A DNA stretch of 64,000 nt from Microbacterium oxydans (GCF_026559675.1 NZ_CP092891.1:310001-374000); one strand, 5' to 3'. Counted from the stretch's first letter, positions 1 to 8,489 are shown. Made by a program: numbers and translations. The notes: generated by a model from the letters alone, not told the origin.

Positions 1-520
1 CCTGCTCCTCCACCGATTCGGGGATCGACTCGAAGAAGTTCTTCATGATGAACACCCCGGCCGCGTCGACGAGCAGCGGCAGGATCATCCCGGCGTAGGA
101 GTTGAAGATGCCGAGCTGGTTGATCACGAGGAACTTGGGGATCAGCAGCACCACGGTCGGCACCGACATCACGGCGACGAGCGCGGCGAAGACGACACCG
201 CGACCGCGGAACCGGAGCCGGGCGAGCGCGTAGCCGGCGAGCGAGTTGAAGAACACGCGGCCGGCCGTGACGAAGACCGTCACGATCGCGCTGTTCACGA
301 ACCACGAGGGGAAGTCGGAGTTCCGGAACAGGCGTTCGTACGCCGCGAACGTCCACACATCCGGGATGAGCGTGATCCCGCTGGTCGCGGCATCCTCGTC
401 GGTCTTGAAGCTCGTCGCGACCTGGATGAGGAACGGGTAGATGTAGATGATCGCGAGGACGATCAGCAGGGCGTAGAGCAGCACCTGCCAGGTCAGCTGC
501 TTGCGGGAGAGCCGCCTCAT
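1..520 (-). CDS. Carbohydrate ABC transporter permease, MalG type (partial)
   Basis: Inner-membrane permease of a sugar importer. Only the first 173 residues lie in the window; the gene continues past base 1. The protein opens MRRLSRKQLTWQVLLYALLI, with a first membrane segment at about residues 12-30, then a periplasmic loop, then hydrophobic segments from about residue 75. The last visible residues (SIPESVEEQ) are where the EAA loop that docks the ATPase begins. Its ATG overlaps the stop of the preceding permease by 4 bases (ATGA), so the two are translationally coupled. Family assignment to the CUT1 MalG/AraQ type is by pattern; the sugar is unknown. Confidence 0.88.
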   Translation of the reverse strand, partial: MRRLSRKQLTWQVLLYALLIVLAIIYIYPFLIQVATSFKTDEDAATSGITLIPDVWTFAAYERLFRNSDFPSWFVNSAIVTVFVTAGRVFFNSLAGYALARLRFRGRGVVFAALVAVMSVPTVVLLIPKFLVINQLGIFNSYAGMILPLLVDAAGVFIMKNFFESIPESVEEQ

Positions 521-1614
521 GACGAGGCTCCCTTCGACGGCGACTGGTACGCGCGGATTCGGCGCTTCGAGACCGGGCGATCACGCAGCACCCAGCGCTG
601 CACGAGCGTGAGGATGACGATGATGACGAAGAGGATGAACGCGATCGCCGCGCCCTGACCCCACTCCTGGTTCTGGAACGCGGTCTGGTACGAGAGGTAG
701 GCGGGGGTGAGCGTGGTCTTGCTCGGCGCTCCCCGAGTTCCGGTGTAGATCTGGTCGAACACCTGCCAGCAGCCGATGAGGCCGAGTGTGAGCACGGTGA
801 ACAGGGTCGGGCGCAGCTGCGGGAGGGTGATGCGCCAGAACCGCTGCCAGCCCGTCGCGCCGTCCATCATGGCGGCCTCGTCGACGTCGGCGCCGAGGTT
901 CTGCAGACCCGCGAGGAAGATGAGCATGAACGTGCCGGACGTGGTGAAGACGGCCATCATGATGTAGGCGCTCATCGCGACCGACGGTCCGGCGAGCCAA
1001 TCCCACCAGGAGACGCCCAGTGCTCCACCCTGCGTGAGGGCTGCGGGGCCGGCGTCGGCGCCGACCGTGCTGAGGGCGAGGTGCAGGATGCCGCGGGGGT
1101 CGTTGAACCAGTTCGGGCCGTTGATGCCGAACCAGGAGAGCACGTCGTTGACGGCGCCGCTCGAGGTGAAGAGGAACATCCACAGCACGGTGATCGCGAC
1201 GGTGCTGGTCACCGAGGGGAAGTAGTAGGCGGTGCGGAAGAATCCGCGGCCGCGGAGCATGGCGCGGTTCACGAGAACGGCCAGGAACAGGGCCAAGGCC
1301 GTCTGCAGGGGCACGACGAGCAGCACGTACCAGGCGTTGTTGCGCAGCGCCGTGCCGAAGTCCTTCGTCGCGAGACCGCCGTCGGTGAGGGCGGCGGAGA
1401 AGTTGTCCGCTCCGACGAACGACACCGAGCCGGAGAGGGGGCTCCCGCGCCCTCCCCAGTCCGAGACGCTCACCCAGAGCGCCATCAGGACGGGGATCAG
1501 GAGGAAGACGCCGAGGATCACGATCACCGGCGCGGTGAACAGCCATCCGGCTGCCGCCTCGCCGCGGCGGAGCCCGGAGGCCCCACCGCGGCGAGGCGTT
1601 GCCTTGACCGCCAT
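517..1614 (-). CDS. Carbohydrate ABC transporter permease, MalF type
   Basis: Inner-membrane permease of 365 residues, partner of the downstream MalG-type permease and of the upstream binding protein. It has a basic cytoplasmic N-terminus, a first membrane helix at about residues 22-46, and a C-terminal block carrying the EAA loop (DVDEAAMMDGATGWQRFWRI) that contacts the ATPase. The stretch between helices is longer than usual, about 60 residues around GADAGPAALTQGGALG. The start lies 2 bases after the binding-protein stop (TAA-CC-ATG), so it is part of the same operon. No ATPase gene is visible, and the system probably borrows a shared MsiK-type ATPase. Confidence 0.93.
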   Translation of the reverse strand: MAVKATPRRGGASGLRRGEAAAGWLFTAPVIVILGVFLLIPVLMALWVSVSDWGGRGSPLSGSVSFVGADNFSAALTDGGLATKDFGTALRNNAWYVLLVVPLQTALALFLAVLVNRAMLRGRGFFRTAYYFPSVTSTVAITVLWMFLFTSSGAVNDVLSWFGINGPNWFNDPRGILHLALSTVGADAGPAALTQGGALGVSWWDWLAGPSVAMSAYIMMAVFTTSGTFMLIFLAGLQNLGADVDEAAMMDGATGWQRFWRITLPQLRPTLFTVLTLGLIGCWQVFDQIYTGTRGAPSKTTLTPAYLSYQTAFQNQEWGQGAAIAFILFVIIVILTLVQRWVLRDRPVSKRRIRAYQSPSKGASS

Positions 1615-1616
1615 GG

Positions 1617-2867
1617 TTACTTGACGACCGCTTCGAGGTTCGACTGGACGGAGTCGAGGATCTGCTTCGGGTCGGCGCTCTTCAGCGACTCGAGCTGCGA
1701 GTTGAAGTCGGCGATCACGTCGGCGGATCCGGCCTGGTTCGGCGGGAACTGCGCGTAGTCGGCTCCGGCGAGGAACGGCTCGAGAGCCGCGTTCGCGGAG
1801 GTCCAGTCGTCAGCGGCGGACTTGACGGACGGCATGGGGCCGAACGCCTGGGAGAACGCGAGCTGGCTGTCGACGCTCGTCAGCGACTGCACGAGGTCGA
1901 GGGCGGCCTTCTGGTTGGGGCTGTCGGCGGCCATGCCCCAGCAGTTCGTGAACTGCAGGGTGCCCTTGCCGCCGGGGCCCTCGGGGAGCTCGGCGACGGT
2001 GTAGTCGACGCTGCCGAAGTCGTTCGCCATGGCGCCGGTGATCCAGTTGCCCTCGATCACCATCGCGGCGGACTGCTTGCCGAGGGCTTCGCCGCCCCAG
2101 CCGGCGCCGACGTCCTTCGCGAACGCGAACGTGCCGTCGGCGAGGTGGCTCTTCACGTAGTCGAGTGCTTCGACGTTGGCGGGGTCGTCGGCGATGACCT
2201 TGCCGTCGCTGACGAGGCCGCCTCCCGCCTGCGCCATGAAGACGCCGACGCGCTGGTACTCCGCGCCGAACGCCAGGCCGACGTGGTCGGCCGTCGTGAG
2301 CTTCTTCGCGACGGCGGCGAGGTCGTCCCAGCTCTTCGGCAGGTCGGCGTCCGTCAGGCCGGCGTCGGCCCACATCTTCGAGTTGATGATGAGGGCGAGG
2401 GTGGAGAAGTCCTTGGGCGCGCAGTAGAACGTGCCGTCGACGGTGAAGTTCTCGACGAGCGAGGGGTAGAAGTCGTCCTTGTTCTCGAGCTGATCCCCGT
2501 AGGCCTTCAGCGAGCCCTTGGCGGCGTACCCCGCCGCCTGGTCGGTGGACAGGTAGAAGAGGTCGGCGGGCGCTCCGGCCGCGAAGCCCTGCGAGAGCTC
2601 CTGGTCGAGGTTGCTGGCGACCTGGACGGTGACCTTGGTGCCGGAATCGGCGGACCAGGCGTCGACTGCGGACTGCACGGCGGCCGTCTCCGCGTCGCCC
2701 GAGGAGCCGATCAGGACCGTGAGCGCGTCGTCGGAGGAGGTGAGCCCTTCCGCATCCGGCTTGTCCTCGTCGCCGGCGAAGCCGGAGCCGCACCCCGTGA
2801 GGACGAGCGTGCTGGCGAGCAGGACGGCTCCGGTGCCGAGGACTGCGCGAGTCGTGTGCCGGGTCAT
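1617..2867 (-). CDS. Sugar ABC transporter substrate-binding lipoprotein
   Basis: Extracytoplasmic solute-binding protein of family 1, 416 residues, anchored as a lipoprotein. The chosen start (MTRHTTRAVLGTGAVLLAST) follows a good AAAGGAGAGAG ribosome site and gives a normal Sec signal ending in the lipobox LTGC; an upstream in-frame ATG at 2948 would add 27 non-signal residues and is rejected. Mature features include the family motif GAPADLFYLSTDQAAGYAAKG and a conserved Trp/Gly-rich ligand-site region (GNWITGAMA). First gene of the operon, divergent from a LacI-type repressor, with an operator between. Ligand unknown, presumably an oligosaccharide. Confidence 0.93.
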   Translation of the reverse strand: MTRHTTRAVLGTGAVLLASTLVLTGCGSGFAGDEDKPDAEGLTSSDDALTVLIGSSGDAETAAVQSAVDAWSADSGTKVTVQVASNLDQELSQGFAAGAPADLFYLSTDQAAGYAAKGSLKAYGDQLENKDDFYPSLVENFTVDGTFYCAPKDFSTLALIINSKMWADAGLTDADLPKSWDDLAAVAKKLTTADHVGLAFGAEYQRVGVFMAQAGGGLVSDGKVIADDPANVEALDYVKSHLADGTFAFAKDVGAGWGGEALGKQSAAMVIEGNWITGAMANDFGSVDYTVAELPEGPGGKGTLQFTNCWGMAADSPNQKAALDLVQSLTSVDSQLAFSQAFGPMPSVKSAADDWTSANAALEPFLAGADYAQFPPNQAGSADVIADFNSQLESLKSADPKQILDSVQSNLEAVVK

Positions 2868-2935
2868 GGTCTCTCTCCTTTGATGAGGTGCTGCGGCGAT
2901 GGCCGAGGGGGCTTCCCGCGAGGGTGTGGCAGGAA

Positions 2936-2949
2936 TTTGAACGATCAAA
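2936..2949. promoter_or_regulatory. LacI-family operator between binding protein and repressor
   Basis: TTTGAACGATCAAA is an imperfect palindrome (12 of 14 positions symmetric) with the central CG step typical of LacI-family operators. It sits in the 149-base divergent gap, 68 bases upstream of the binding-protein start and 67 bases upstream of the repressor start. Inference: the repressor at 3017-4021 binds here and controls both directions. Confidence 0.6.
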
Positions 2950-3016
2950 CTCTGCGTGGAATAGGCTAGGCGCGAGGTTCGGGACTGTCAAGCCCGGCAG
3001 GGAGCGAGGAGGTGTG

Positions 3017-4021
3017 ATGGCGAAGGCCCCGACCGTCGAAGACGTCGCGGAGCGCGCGGGAGTCTCGCGCCAGACCGTCTCGAACGTGCTGAACACCCCC
3101 GACATCGTGCGGCCGGCGACCAGGGAGCGGGTGCTCACCGCGATCACCGAACTGGGCTACCGGCGCCATGCGGCCGCGCGACAGCTGCGACTGCGCCGCA
3201 GCTCCACGATCGGCATCCGCCTCGACCCCTACGTCGGCGGGATCTCGGGTGTCGTCCTCGACCGCTTCGTGCACGCGATCACCGAGCGCGCCAGCGAGCG
3301 CGGGATGCGCATGCTCGTCTACTCCGCCCGCACACGCGAGGAGGAGATCACGCGGCTGTCGGAGCTCTGGGAGGGCTCGGAGATCGACGCGGCCATCATC
3401 ACCGGCACCTCGCGGGACGACCCCCGCGTGCGCAGCCTGGACCAGGACGGGCTGCCGTTCATCTCGTTCGGCCGCCCCTGGGGTGAGGACGACATCGCCG
3501 ACCCGCGGCATCTCTGGGTCGACGTCGACGGAGCCGCGGGCACGCGCGCGGCCACCGCGCACGCGCTCACCCACGGCAGACGCGTGGCCTTCCTCGGCTG
3601 GCCGTCCGGCTCCGGAACAGGAGACGACCGGGAGCGCGGCTGGCGGGAGGCGATGGAGGCGGCCGGCGCGCCGGGTCTCCGGCTGACGGCGGAGGAGGGC
3701 GTGCCGCTCGCACGGGCCTGCATGGATGCCGCGCTCGCCGCGGGACCGGCTCCGGATGCGGTCGTCTGCGCCAGTGACTCGCTCGCCGTCGGCGCCCTGC
3801 TGTCCGTCGCGGCCGCCGGGCTCACGCTCCCGGTGATCGGCTTCGACAACACCCCGACCGCGGAGGCCCTGGGGTTCTCCAGTGTCGAGCAGCGCCCGGA
3901 GGATGTGGCGACGGCGATCCTCGAGCTCCTGATGGGTCCGACGGGCGAGATCGTCGCCCCGCGTACCCTGCAGGCAGGCTCCGCACATGCGCTGATCACC
4001 CCGGAGCTGGTCGTGCGCTGA
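3017..4021 (+). CDS. LacI-family transcriptional repressor
   Basis: DNA-binding repressor of 334 residues. The N-terminus has the classical LacI helix-turn-helix and hinge (TVEDVAERAGVSRQTVSNVL, residues 5-24, then PATRERVLTAITELGYRRHAAARQLR), followed by a periplasmic-binding-protein-like effector domain ending in the DNTPTAEALGFSSVEQ block. The ATG at 3017 follows AGGAGG; the longer in-frame start at 2888 would overlap the operator and is unlikely. It is divergent from the sugar importer, so it probably senses the imported sugar or its first metabolite and represses the operon. Confidence 0.93.
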   Translation: MAKAPTVEDVAERAGVSRQTVSNVLNTPDIVRPATRERVLTAITELGYRRHAAARQLRLRRSSTIGIRLDPYVGGISGVVLDRFVHAITERASERGMRMLVYSARTREEEITRLSELWEGSEIDAAIITGTSRDDPRVRSLDQDGLPFISFGRPWGEDDIADPRHLWVDVDGAAGTRAATAHALTHGRRVAFLGWPSGSGTGDDRERGWREAMEAAGAPGLRLTAEEGVPLARACMDAALAAGPAPDAVVCASDSLAVGALLSVAAAGLTLPVIGFDNTPTAEALGFSSVEQRPEDVATAILELLMGPTGEIVAPRTLQAGSAHALITPELVVR

Positions 4022-4056
4022 GGCGCCGAAGAGCGCCGTGCCGACCGGTGCCCCGC

Positions 4057-5286
4057 CTACGCCGCGCGCCGCATCCGCAGGCCGAAGGCGATCCCGGCGA
4101 GCGCGATCACGACGATGCCGTATCCGACGCACACGGCTTCGAGTCCGACCACACCGACCAGCGCTCCGGCGACGACCGCCGGCACCCCGAACGCCAGGTA
4201 CGCCAGCAGGTAGATCACCGCGAAGGTGTCGGCCCGCTGCGTCGCCGGGATGCGCGGCGCCAGCGATGCCACCACTCCCGAGAACGCGGTGCCGAATCCC
4301 ATGCCGGTCACGGCGGCGGCGACGAGGTAGAACGGCAGCGAGCCGAGGCCGAGCGCGATCAGCGACAGCAGGGTCCCGACGGCCAGCGCCGAGGTGCCGA
4401 ACAGCACCATCGACCGCGCTGCGATCTTCCGCAGCAGGAACGCGGTCACGGCTCCGACACCCGCGAGCAGCACGACGCCGAGTCCCTGCCACACGTGCGC
4501 CTCGCCGCCGAGCTCACCGCGCACGATGTTGGCGCCGAGGGACAGGAACAGTCCGCCCGTCGCCCACCCTGCGATCACGGCCGGTGCACCCCGCCAGAAG
4601 TCGGCCCGGATCGCGGACGGGATCGACAGGCGGAAGCTCAGCGACGCCCACACCCCGGGCTTGCGCGGAGCGGTCTCGGGGACGAGGAAGAACAGCGCCG
4701 CGAGCACGATGTAGGCCGAGCTCAGCGGGGCGAACACGTCGAGCAGGGCCTCGCCGCTGACGTCGAGCATCACGCCCGAGACGAGCGCCCCGAGCGCGAG
4801 CCCGATCCCCGGGCTGAGCGCGTTCCACAGGGCCGCGACCCCCGCACGGCCGCCCGGGGCGAAGTCGAGCACGGTCGCCGACAGTGCCGAGATGAGCAGA
4901 CCGCTCGCGATGCCCTGGAGGATGCGGGCGAGGAACAGCATCGCCACGGCATCCGCGTGCCAGAACAGGAACATGCTCCCCGCCAGCAGCAGGAGCCCGG
5001 CGATCACGACCGGACGCCGGCCGACGTGGTCCGAGAGGGAGCCCGCCGTGAGGAGCGTGAGCAGCAGGGCGACGGCATAGACCGCGAACACGGCGCTGAT
5101 CACGATCGCATCGAAGCCGATGTCCTGCGCGAGCACCGGGTAGAACGGCGACGGCGCGCTCGCCCCGACCATCATCAGGATCTGCGCGACGATCGCCAGC
5201 GCGAACCCGAACCGGGTGCGCGGCGCGGCGCCGGACGAAGCGCGTTCGACGACCGACGGGCGGACGATCGGCTCGGTGGTGGTCAT
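4057..5286 (-). CDS. MFS transporter (drug-efflux-like)
   Basis: Cytoplasmic-membrane secondary transporter, 409 residues, about 12 hydrophobic segments. The family motif A between helices 2 and 3 is visible as GSLSDHVGRRPVVIAG (about residues 82-97). The substrate cannot be read from the sequence; its closest look is to small-molecule exporters. It is divergent from a small winged-helix regulator at 5369, and both promoters carry the same operator motif over the -10 box, so the regulator probably controls this gene. It converges with the LacI gene with only 35 bases between, which include a short GGCGC/GCGCC hairpin. Confidence 0.88.
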   Translation of the reverse strand: MTTTEPIVRPSVVERASSGAAPRTRFGFALAIVAQILMMVGASAPSPFYPVLAQDIGFDAIVISAVFAVYAVALLLTLLTAGSLSDHVGRRPVVIAGLLLLAGSMFLFWHADAVAMLFLARILQGIASGLLISALSATVLDFAPGGRAGVAALWNALSPGIGLALGALVSGVMLDVSGEALLDVFAPLSSAYIVLAALFFLVPETAPRKPGVWASLSFRLSIPSAIRADFWRGAPAVIAGWATGGLFLSLGANIVRGELGGEAHVWQGLGVVLLAGVGAVTAFLLRKIAARSMVLFGTSALAVGTLLSLIALGLGSLPFYLVAAAVTGMGFGTAFSGVVASLAPRIPATQRADTFAVIYLLAYLAFGVPAVVAGALVGVVGLEAVCVGYGIVVIALAGIAFGLRMRRAA

Positions 5287-5301
5287 GGCGACTCCTCATA
5301 A

Positions 5302-5368
5302 GGTTCGAGAATCATCGAACTATCGGAGCGTACTCGCCATTCGTCGATTGTTCAACTATTCTCGAACC
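5302..5368. promoter_or_regulatory. Mirrored operators over divergent promoters (MFS / HTH regulator)
   Basis: The sequence GGTTCGAGAA at 5302-5311 is repeated as its exact reverse complement TTCTCGAACC at 5359-5368. Each copy is extended outward to the same pattern, GTTCRANNATTCTCGAACC, read toward the gene it serves. On the plus strand the copy contains the -10 box TATTCT (5357-5362), 6 bases before the regulator ATG. On the minus strand the equivalent is GATTCT. A repressor bound to either copy would cover the -10 region. Confidence 0.6.
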
Positions 5369-5674
5369 ATGCCCGGCGATCTTCCTCACCCGGAGCGCTC
5401 CGAGATCCAGCTCACGGACGTGCTCTTCGCGCTCAGCGACCCTGAGCGCCTCGCCATCACGCGCCAGCTCGCCGACGGCCCGCTCGACATGGCCGCCTGC
5501 CACGCCACCGATCCGAACCTGCCGAAGTCGACCAAGTCGCACTTCATGAAGGTGCTGCGCGAGGCCGGCGTCATCCGCAACGAGCCCCACGGCCGCCGAC
5601 GGATGCTGACGCTGCGGCGCGAGGATCTGGACGCGCTCTTCCCCGGGCTGCTGGAGTCGGTGCTGCGCGGCTGA
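5369..5674 (+). CDS. ArsR-like winged-helix transcriptional regulator
   Basis: Small cytoplasmic DNA-binding protein of 101 residues. It has the ArsR-type opening LTDVLFALSDPERLAITRQL followed by a recognition helix region (PKSTKSHFMKVLREAGVI) and a beta wing (RNEPHGRRRMLTLRREDLD). The ATG at 5369 lies 6 bases after the -10 box TATTCT, so the transcript is probably leaderless; the longer frame back to 5216 runs into the MFS gene and is rejected. No cysteine metal site typical of metal-sensing ArsR proteins is seen, so it probably responds to an organic ligand. Likely autoregulated and controlling the divergent exporter. Confidence 0.88.
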   Translation: MPGDLPHPERSEIQLTDVLFALSDPERLAITRQLADGPLDMAACHATDPNLPKSTKSHFMKVLREAGVIRNEPHGRRRMLTLRREDLDALFPGLLESVLRG

Positions 5675-5767
5675 TCATCGGGCGAGATCGATCTGACAAG
5701 AGATCGTCGTCTTGCTGAACATTTCCTCCTGACTCTGTTCCTCCTGTTTGTCGCATCGCTCTGGGAT

Positions 5768-5810
5768 TTGTCGCGGATGCCGTGAGGGGCGGATACTTCT
5801 GGCATCCGCG
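5768..5810 (+). promoter_or_regulatory. Promoter overlapping a perfect 10-bp inverted repeat upstream of DUF2520-panC-panB
   Basis: CGCGGATGCC (5772-5781) and GGCATCCGCG (5801-5810) are perfect inverted copies 19 bases apart. Between them is a plausible -10 box GATACT (5792-5797), 18 bases after TTGTCG (5768-5773). The rest of the 5675-5838 gap shows no gene. The hairpin could be an operator or a structure at the transcript start; no T-run follows, so it is not a standard terminator. Confidence 0.45.
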
Positions 5811-5838
5811 CCGCCCCCATCCGGCCCGGGGAATCGAC

Positions 5839-6639
5839 ATGCAGCCCGCCTCTTCGCTCGCGCCAGGTACGACCATCGCCATCGTCGGCGCCGGTCGTCT
5901 CGGCCGCGTGCTCGCGCGGGCCCTCCGAGGGGCGGGGGTCGATGTGCTCGGACCACTCCGGCGCGATCAGTCCATGCCGACCGTCGACATCGCGCTGCTC
6001 TGCGTCCCCGACACCGCGATCGCCGCCGTGGCCTTCGTCGCCCGACCGCACGCCCGTCTCGTCGGTCACGTCTCCGGTGTCACCCCGCTCACGCACGTCG
6101 ACTTCAGCCTCCACCCGCTGCAGACCTTCACCGGCGCGGAGACGCCGGACGTGTTCCAGGGCATCGGCGCCGCGGTCGACGGCCGCACCGATGATGCCCT
6201 CCTCCTGGCGGAGCAGCTCGCGCGAGCGGTCGGAGCCGAGCCGTTCCGCATCGACGACGCGCACCGGGCGAGCTATCACGCCGCGGCATCCTTCGCCTCG
6301 AACTTCACGCTCACCGTGCTGGATGCGGCGGAGCGGCTCGCTTCGGCCGCGGGCATCCCGAGCACCGACGCGCGCGAGCGGCTGGCCCCGCTCGTCCGGC
6401 AGACCGTGGAGAACTGGTCGGCGAGCGGCGCGGCATCCGTCCTCACCGGTCCCATCGCACGCGGTGATGAGGAGACGGTCGCGCGACAGCGGGAGGCGGC
6501 CCGCGAGATCGATCTCGACGTGCTGTTCGACGCGCTCGCGACCGCCACCCGGGAGATCGCGACGCGCTCGGCGGATGTGGGGGCTCCTGCCGCAGAGGGC
6601 TCGGGTGCGTCCGCGGAGAAGAAGGAGTCACCGGCATGA
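5839..6639 (+). CDS. Rossmann-fold / DUF2520 protein, pantothenate-linked dehydrogenase-like
   Basis: Predicted cytoplasmic NAD(P)-dependent oxidoreductase of 266 residues. A Rossmann motif (IAIVGAGRLGRVLARALRGAG) lies near residues 13-33, and the C-terminal half is the helical DUF2520 domain that in relatives forms the dimer, as in 6-phosphogluconate-dehydrogenase-like folds. The ATG at 5839 follows a GGGGA ribosome site; an upstream in-frame ATG at 5782 lies inside the promoter. Its stop overlaps panC by 4 bases. DUF2520 genes commonly sit beside panBC in actinobacteria. Because no classical panE is present, reduction of ketopantoate to pantoate is a reasonable guess, but the substrate is not proven by sequence. 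Confidence 0.85.
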   Translation: MQPASSLAPGTTIAIVGAGRLGRVLARALRGAGVDVLGPLRRDQSMPTVDIALLCVPDTAIAAVAFVARPHARLVGHVSGVTPLTHVDFSLHPLQTFTGAETPDVFQGIGAAVDGRTDDALLLAEQLARAVGAEPFRIDDAHRASYHAAASFASNFTLTVLDAAERLASAAGIPSTDARERLAPLVRQTVENWSASGAASVLTGPIARGDEETVARQREAAREIDLDVLFDALATATREIATRSADVGAPAAEGSGASAEKKESPA

Positions 6640-7520
6640 GGATCCTCCGCACGATCGCCGCCGTCCGAGCCGCGGTGCGCGACGCCCGCAGCGCCGGCGG
6701 GACGGTGGGCCTCGTCCCCACGATGGGCGCGTTCCACGACGGCCACCTCTCCCTCATGCGCGCGGCGCGCGCGGCATCCGACCTCGTCGTGGTCTCGCTC
6801 TTCGTCAACCCGACCCAGTTCGGCGCGAACGAAGACCTCAGCGCCTACCCCCGTGACGAGGCCCGCGATGCGGCGCTCGCCGAGGCCGAGGGCGTCGACA
6901 TCCTGTTCGCCCCGGAGCCGTCGGAGATCTACCCGGACGGGTTCGCGACGAACATCCACGTCGCGCGCCTCACCGACGTGCTCGACGGCGCGAGCCGGGG
7001 CGCGCACCACTTCGACGGCGTGGCCACCGTCGTCACGAAGCTGTTCGGGATCGTGCGACCGGACACCGCGTACTTCGGACAGAAGGATGCGCAGCAGATC
7101 CTGGTGGTGCGCCGCGTCGTGAGCGACCTCGACCTCGATGTGCGCATCGTCCCCTGCCCGATCGTGCGGGAGGCCGACGGGCTCGCCATGAGCTCGCGCA
7201 ACGTCTACCTCGACCCTGCTGCCCGCGCGCAGGCGACCGCGCTCAACCGTGCTCTCGACGCCGGGGCGGCGGCCTTAGAGGCGGGGCATCGCGACGCCGG
7301 AAGCATCCTCTCCGCCGCGCGAGACGTGCTCGGCGACGCGGCGATCGATCCCGAATACCTCGAACTCCGTGATGCCGAGACGCTGCGTCCCCTCGCCCGT
7401 GTCGACCGGGATGCCCTGCTCGCCGTCGCGGCGCATGTGGGGGCCGCCCGACTGATCGACAACCACCTCCTGCGCGTCGCCGACGCCCCGACCCCCACCG
7501 ACACGGAGGCCAGCGCATGA
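6636..7520 (+). CDS. panC: Pantoate--beta-alanine ligase
   Basis: Pantothenate synthetase (EC 6.3.2.1), 294 residues, condensing pantoate and beta-alanine with ATP. Family motifs are clear: VGLVPTMGAFHDGHLSLMRAA (residues 23-43, with the HxGH nucleotidylyl-transferase motif as HDGH), VSLFVNPTQFGANEDLSAYPR, TKLFGIVRPDTAYFGQKDAQQ, and the KMSKS-like block LAMSSRNVYLDP. Length matches the family. Coupled to the DUF2520 gene and to panB by ATGA overlaps. No panD is visible in the window. Confidence 0.97.
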   Translation: MRILRTIAAVRAAVRDARSAGGTVGLVPTMGAFHDGHLSLMRAARAASDLVVVSLFVNPTQFGANEDLSAYPRDEARDAALAEAEGVDILFAPEPSEIYPDGFATNIHVARLTDVLDGASRGAHHFDGVATVVTKLFGIVRPDTAYFGQKDAQQILVVRRVVSDLDLDVRIVPCPIVREADGLAMSSRNVYLDPAARAQATALNRALDAGAAALEAGHRDAGSILSAARDVLGDAAIDPEYLELRDAETLRPLARVDRDALLAVAAHVGAARLIDNHLLRVADAPTPTDTEASA

Positions 7521-8386
7521 GCGCTCACACCGCTCCTCGTAAGCGCGTCACGCTGGCCGGCCTCGCCGCGCTGAAGCAAGCTCGCGAGCCCATCGTCATG
7601 GTCACCGCCTATGACCACCCGAGCGCGCAGATCGTCGAGGCGGCGGGGGTGGACGTCGTGCTCGTCGGCGACTCCGCCGCGATGACCGTCCTCGGCTATG
7701 AGAGCACGGTACCGGTCACGGTCGACGAGATGCTCATGCTGACGAAGGCCGTGCACCGCGGGCTGTCGGCTCCGCTGCTCGTGGGCGACCTGCCCTTCGG
7801 GTCGTACGAGGCCTCGGACGCGCTCGCCATCGCCACCGCGCAGCGCTTCATCAAGGAGGCGGGGTGCGACCTCGTGAAGATCGAGCGCGGCGGCACGACC
7901 GTCGACCGCGCCCGGGCGCTCGTGCAGGCCGGCATCCCCGTCGTGGGGCACGTCGGCCTCACCCCGCAGACCGCCACGGCGCTCGGGGGCTATCGAGCAC
8001 AGGGCCGCAACGCCGAGGCCGCCCTCGCCGTGATCGACGACGCCCTCGCGCTGCAGGCGGCCGGGTGCTCGATGCTCGTGATCGAGGCCGTGCCGTCGGA
8101 GGTGACCGCCGCGCTCGCGCCGCTCCTCGACATCCCCATGATCGGCATCGGCGCCGGCGCGGATGCCGACGGGCAGGTGCTCGTGTTCCACGACCTGCTC
8201 GGCCTGTACGACGGTGGTGGTGCCAAGTTCGTCAAGCGCTACGCCGAGCTGCGCCGTGCCGCGATCACGGGTGTCGAAGCGTATGCCGCGGAAGTGCGCG
8301 AGGGAGGGTATCCCGCAGCGCAGCACGGGTATGCGATGGTCGAGGGGGAGGCTGCGCGGTTGCGGGAGCTGCTGGCGCGGCGGTGA
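7517..8386 (+). CDS. panB: 3-methyl-2-oxobutanoate hydroxymethyltransferase
   Basis: Ketopantoate hydroxymethyltransferase (EC 2.1.2.11), 289 residues, transferring a formaldehyde unit from methylene-tetrahydrofolate to 2-ketoisovalerate. It carries the expected motifs: MVTAYDHPSAQIVEAAGVDVV, VGDSAAMTVLGYESTVPVT (metal-site Asp), DLPFGSYEAS, VKIERGG, VGHVGLTPQTATALGGYRAQ (active-site region), and IGIGAGADADGQVLVFHDLLG. Last gene of the operon. It overlaps panC by 4 bases, so pantoate and pantothenate enzymes are made together. Confidence 0.97.
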   Translation: MSAHTAPRKRVTLAGLAALKQAREPIVMVTAYDHPSAQIVEAAGVDVVLVGDSAAMTVLGYESTVPVTVDEMLMLTKAVHRGLSAPLLVGDLPFGSYEASDALAIATAQRFIKEAGCDLVKIERGGTTVDRARALVQAGIPVVGHVGLTPQTATALGGYRAQGRNAEAALAVIDDALALQAAGCSMLVIEAVPSEVTAALAPLLDIPMIGIGAGADADGQVLVFHDLLGLYDGGGAKFVKRYAELRRAAITGVEAYAAEVREGGYPAAQHGYAMVEGEAARLRELLARR

Positions 8387-8489
8387 GGTGCGGTGAGATC
8401 TCCTGCACCGAATGCCGGCGCGACGAGTTCTGGACAGGTCGCGGTTTCGTGGTCCGGGGGCCGGTCGGCGGCCGCTTAGCGTTGCGCGG

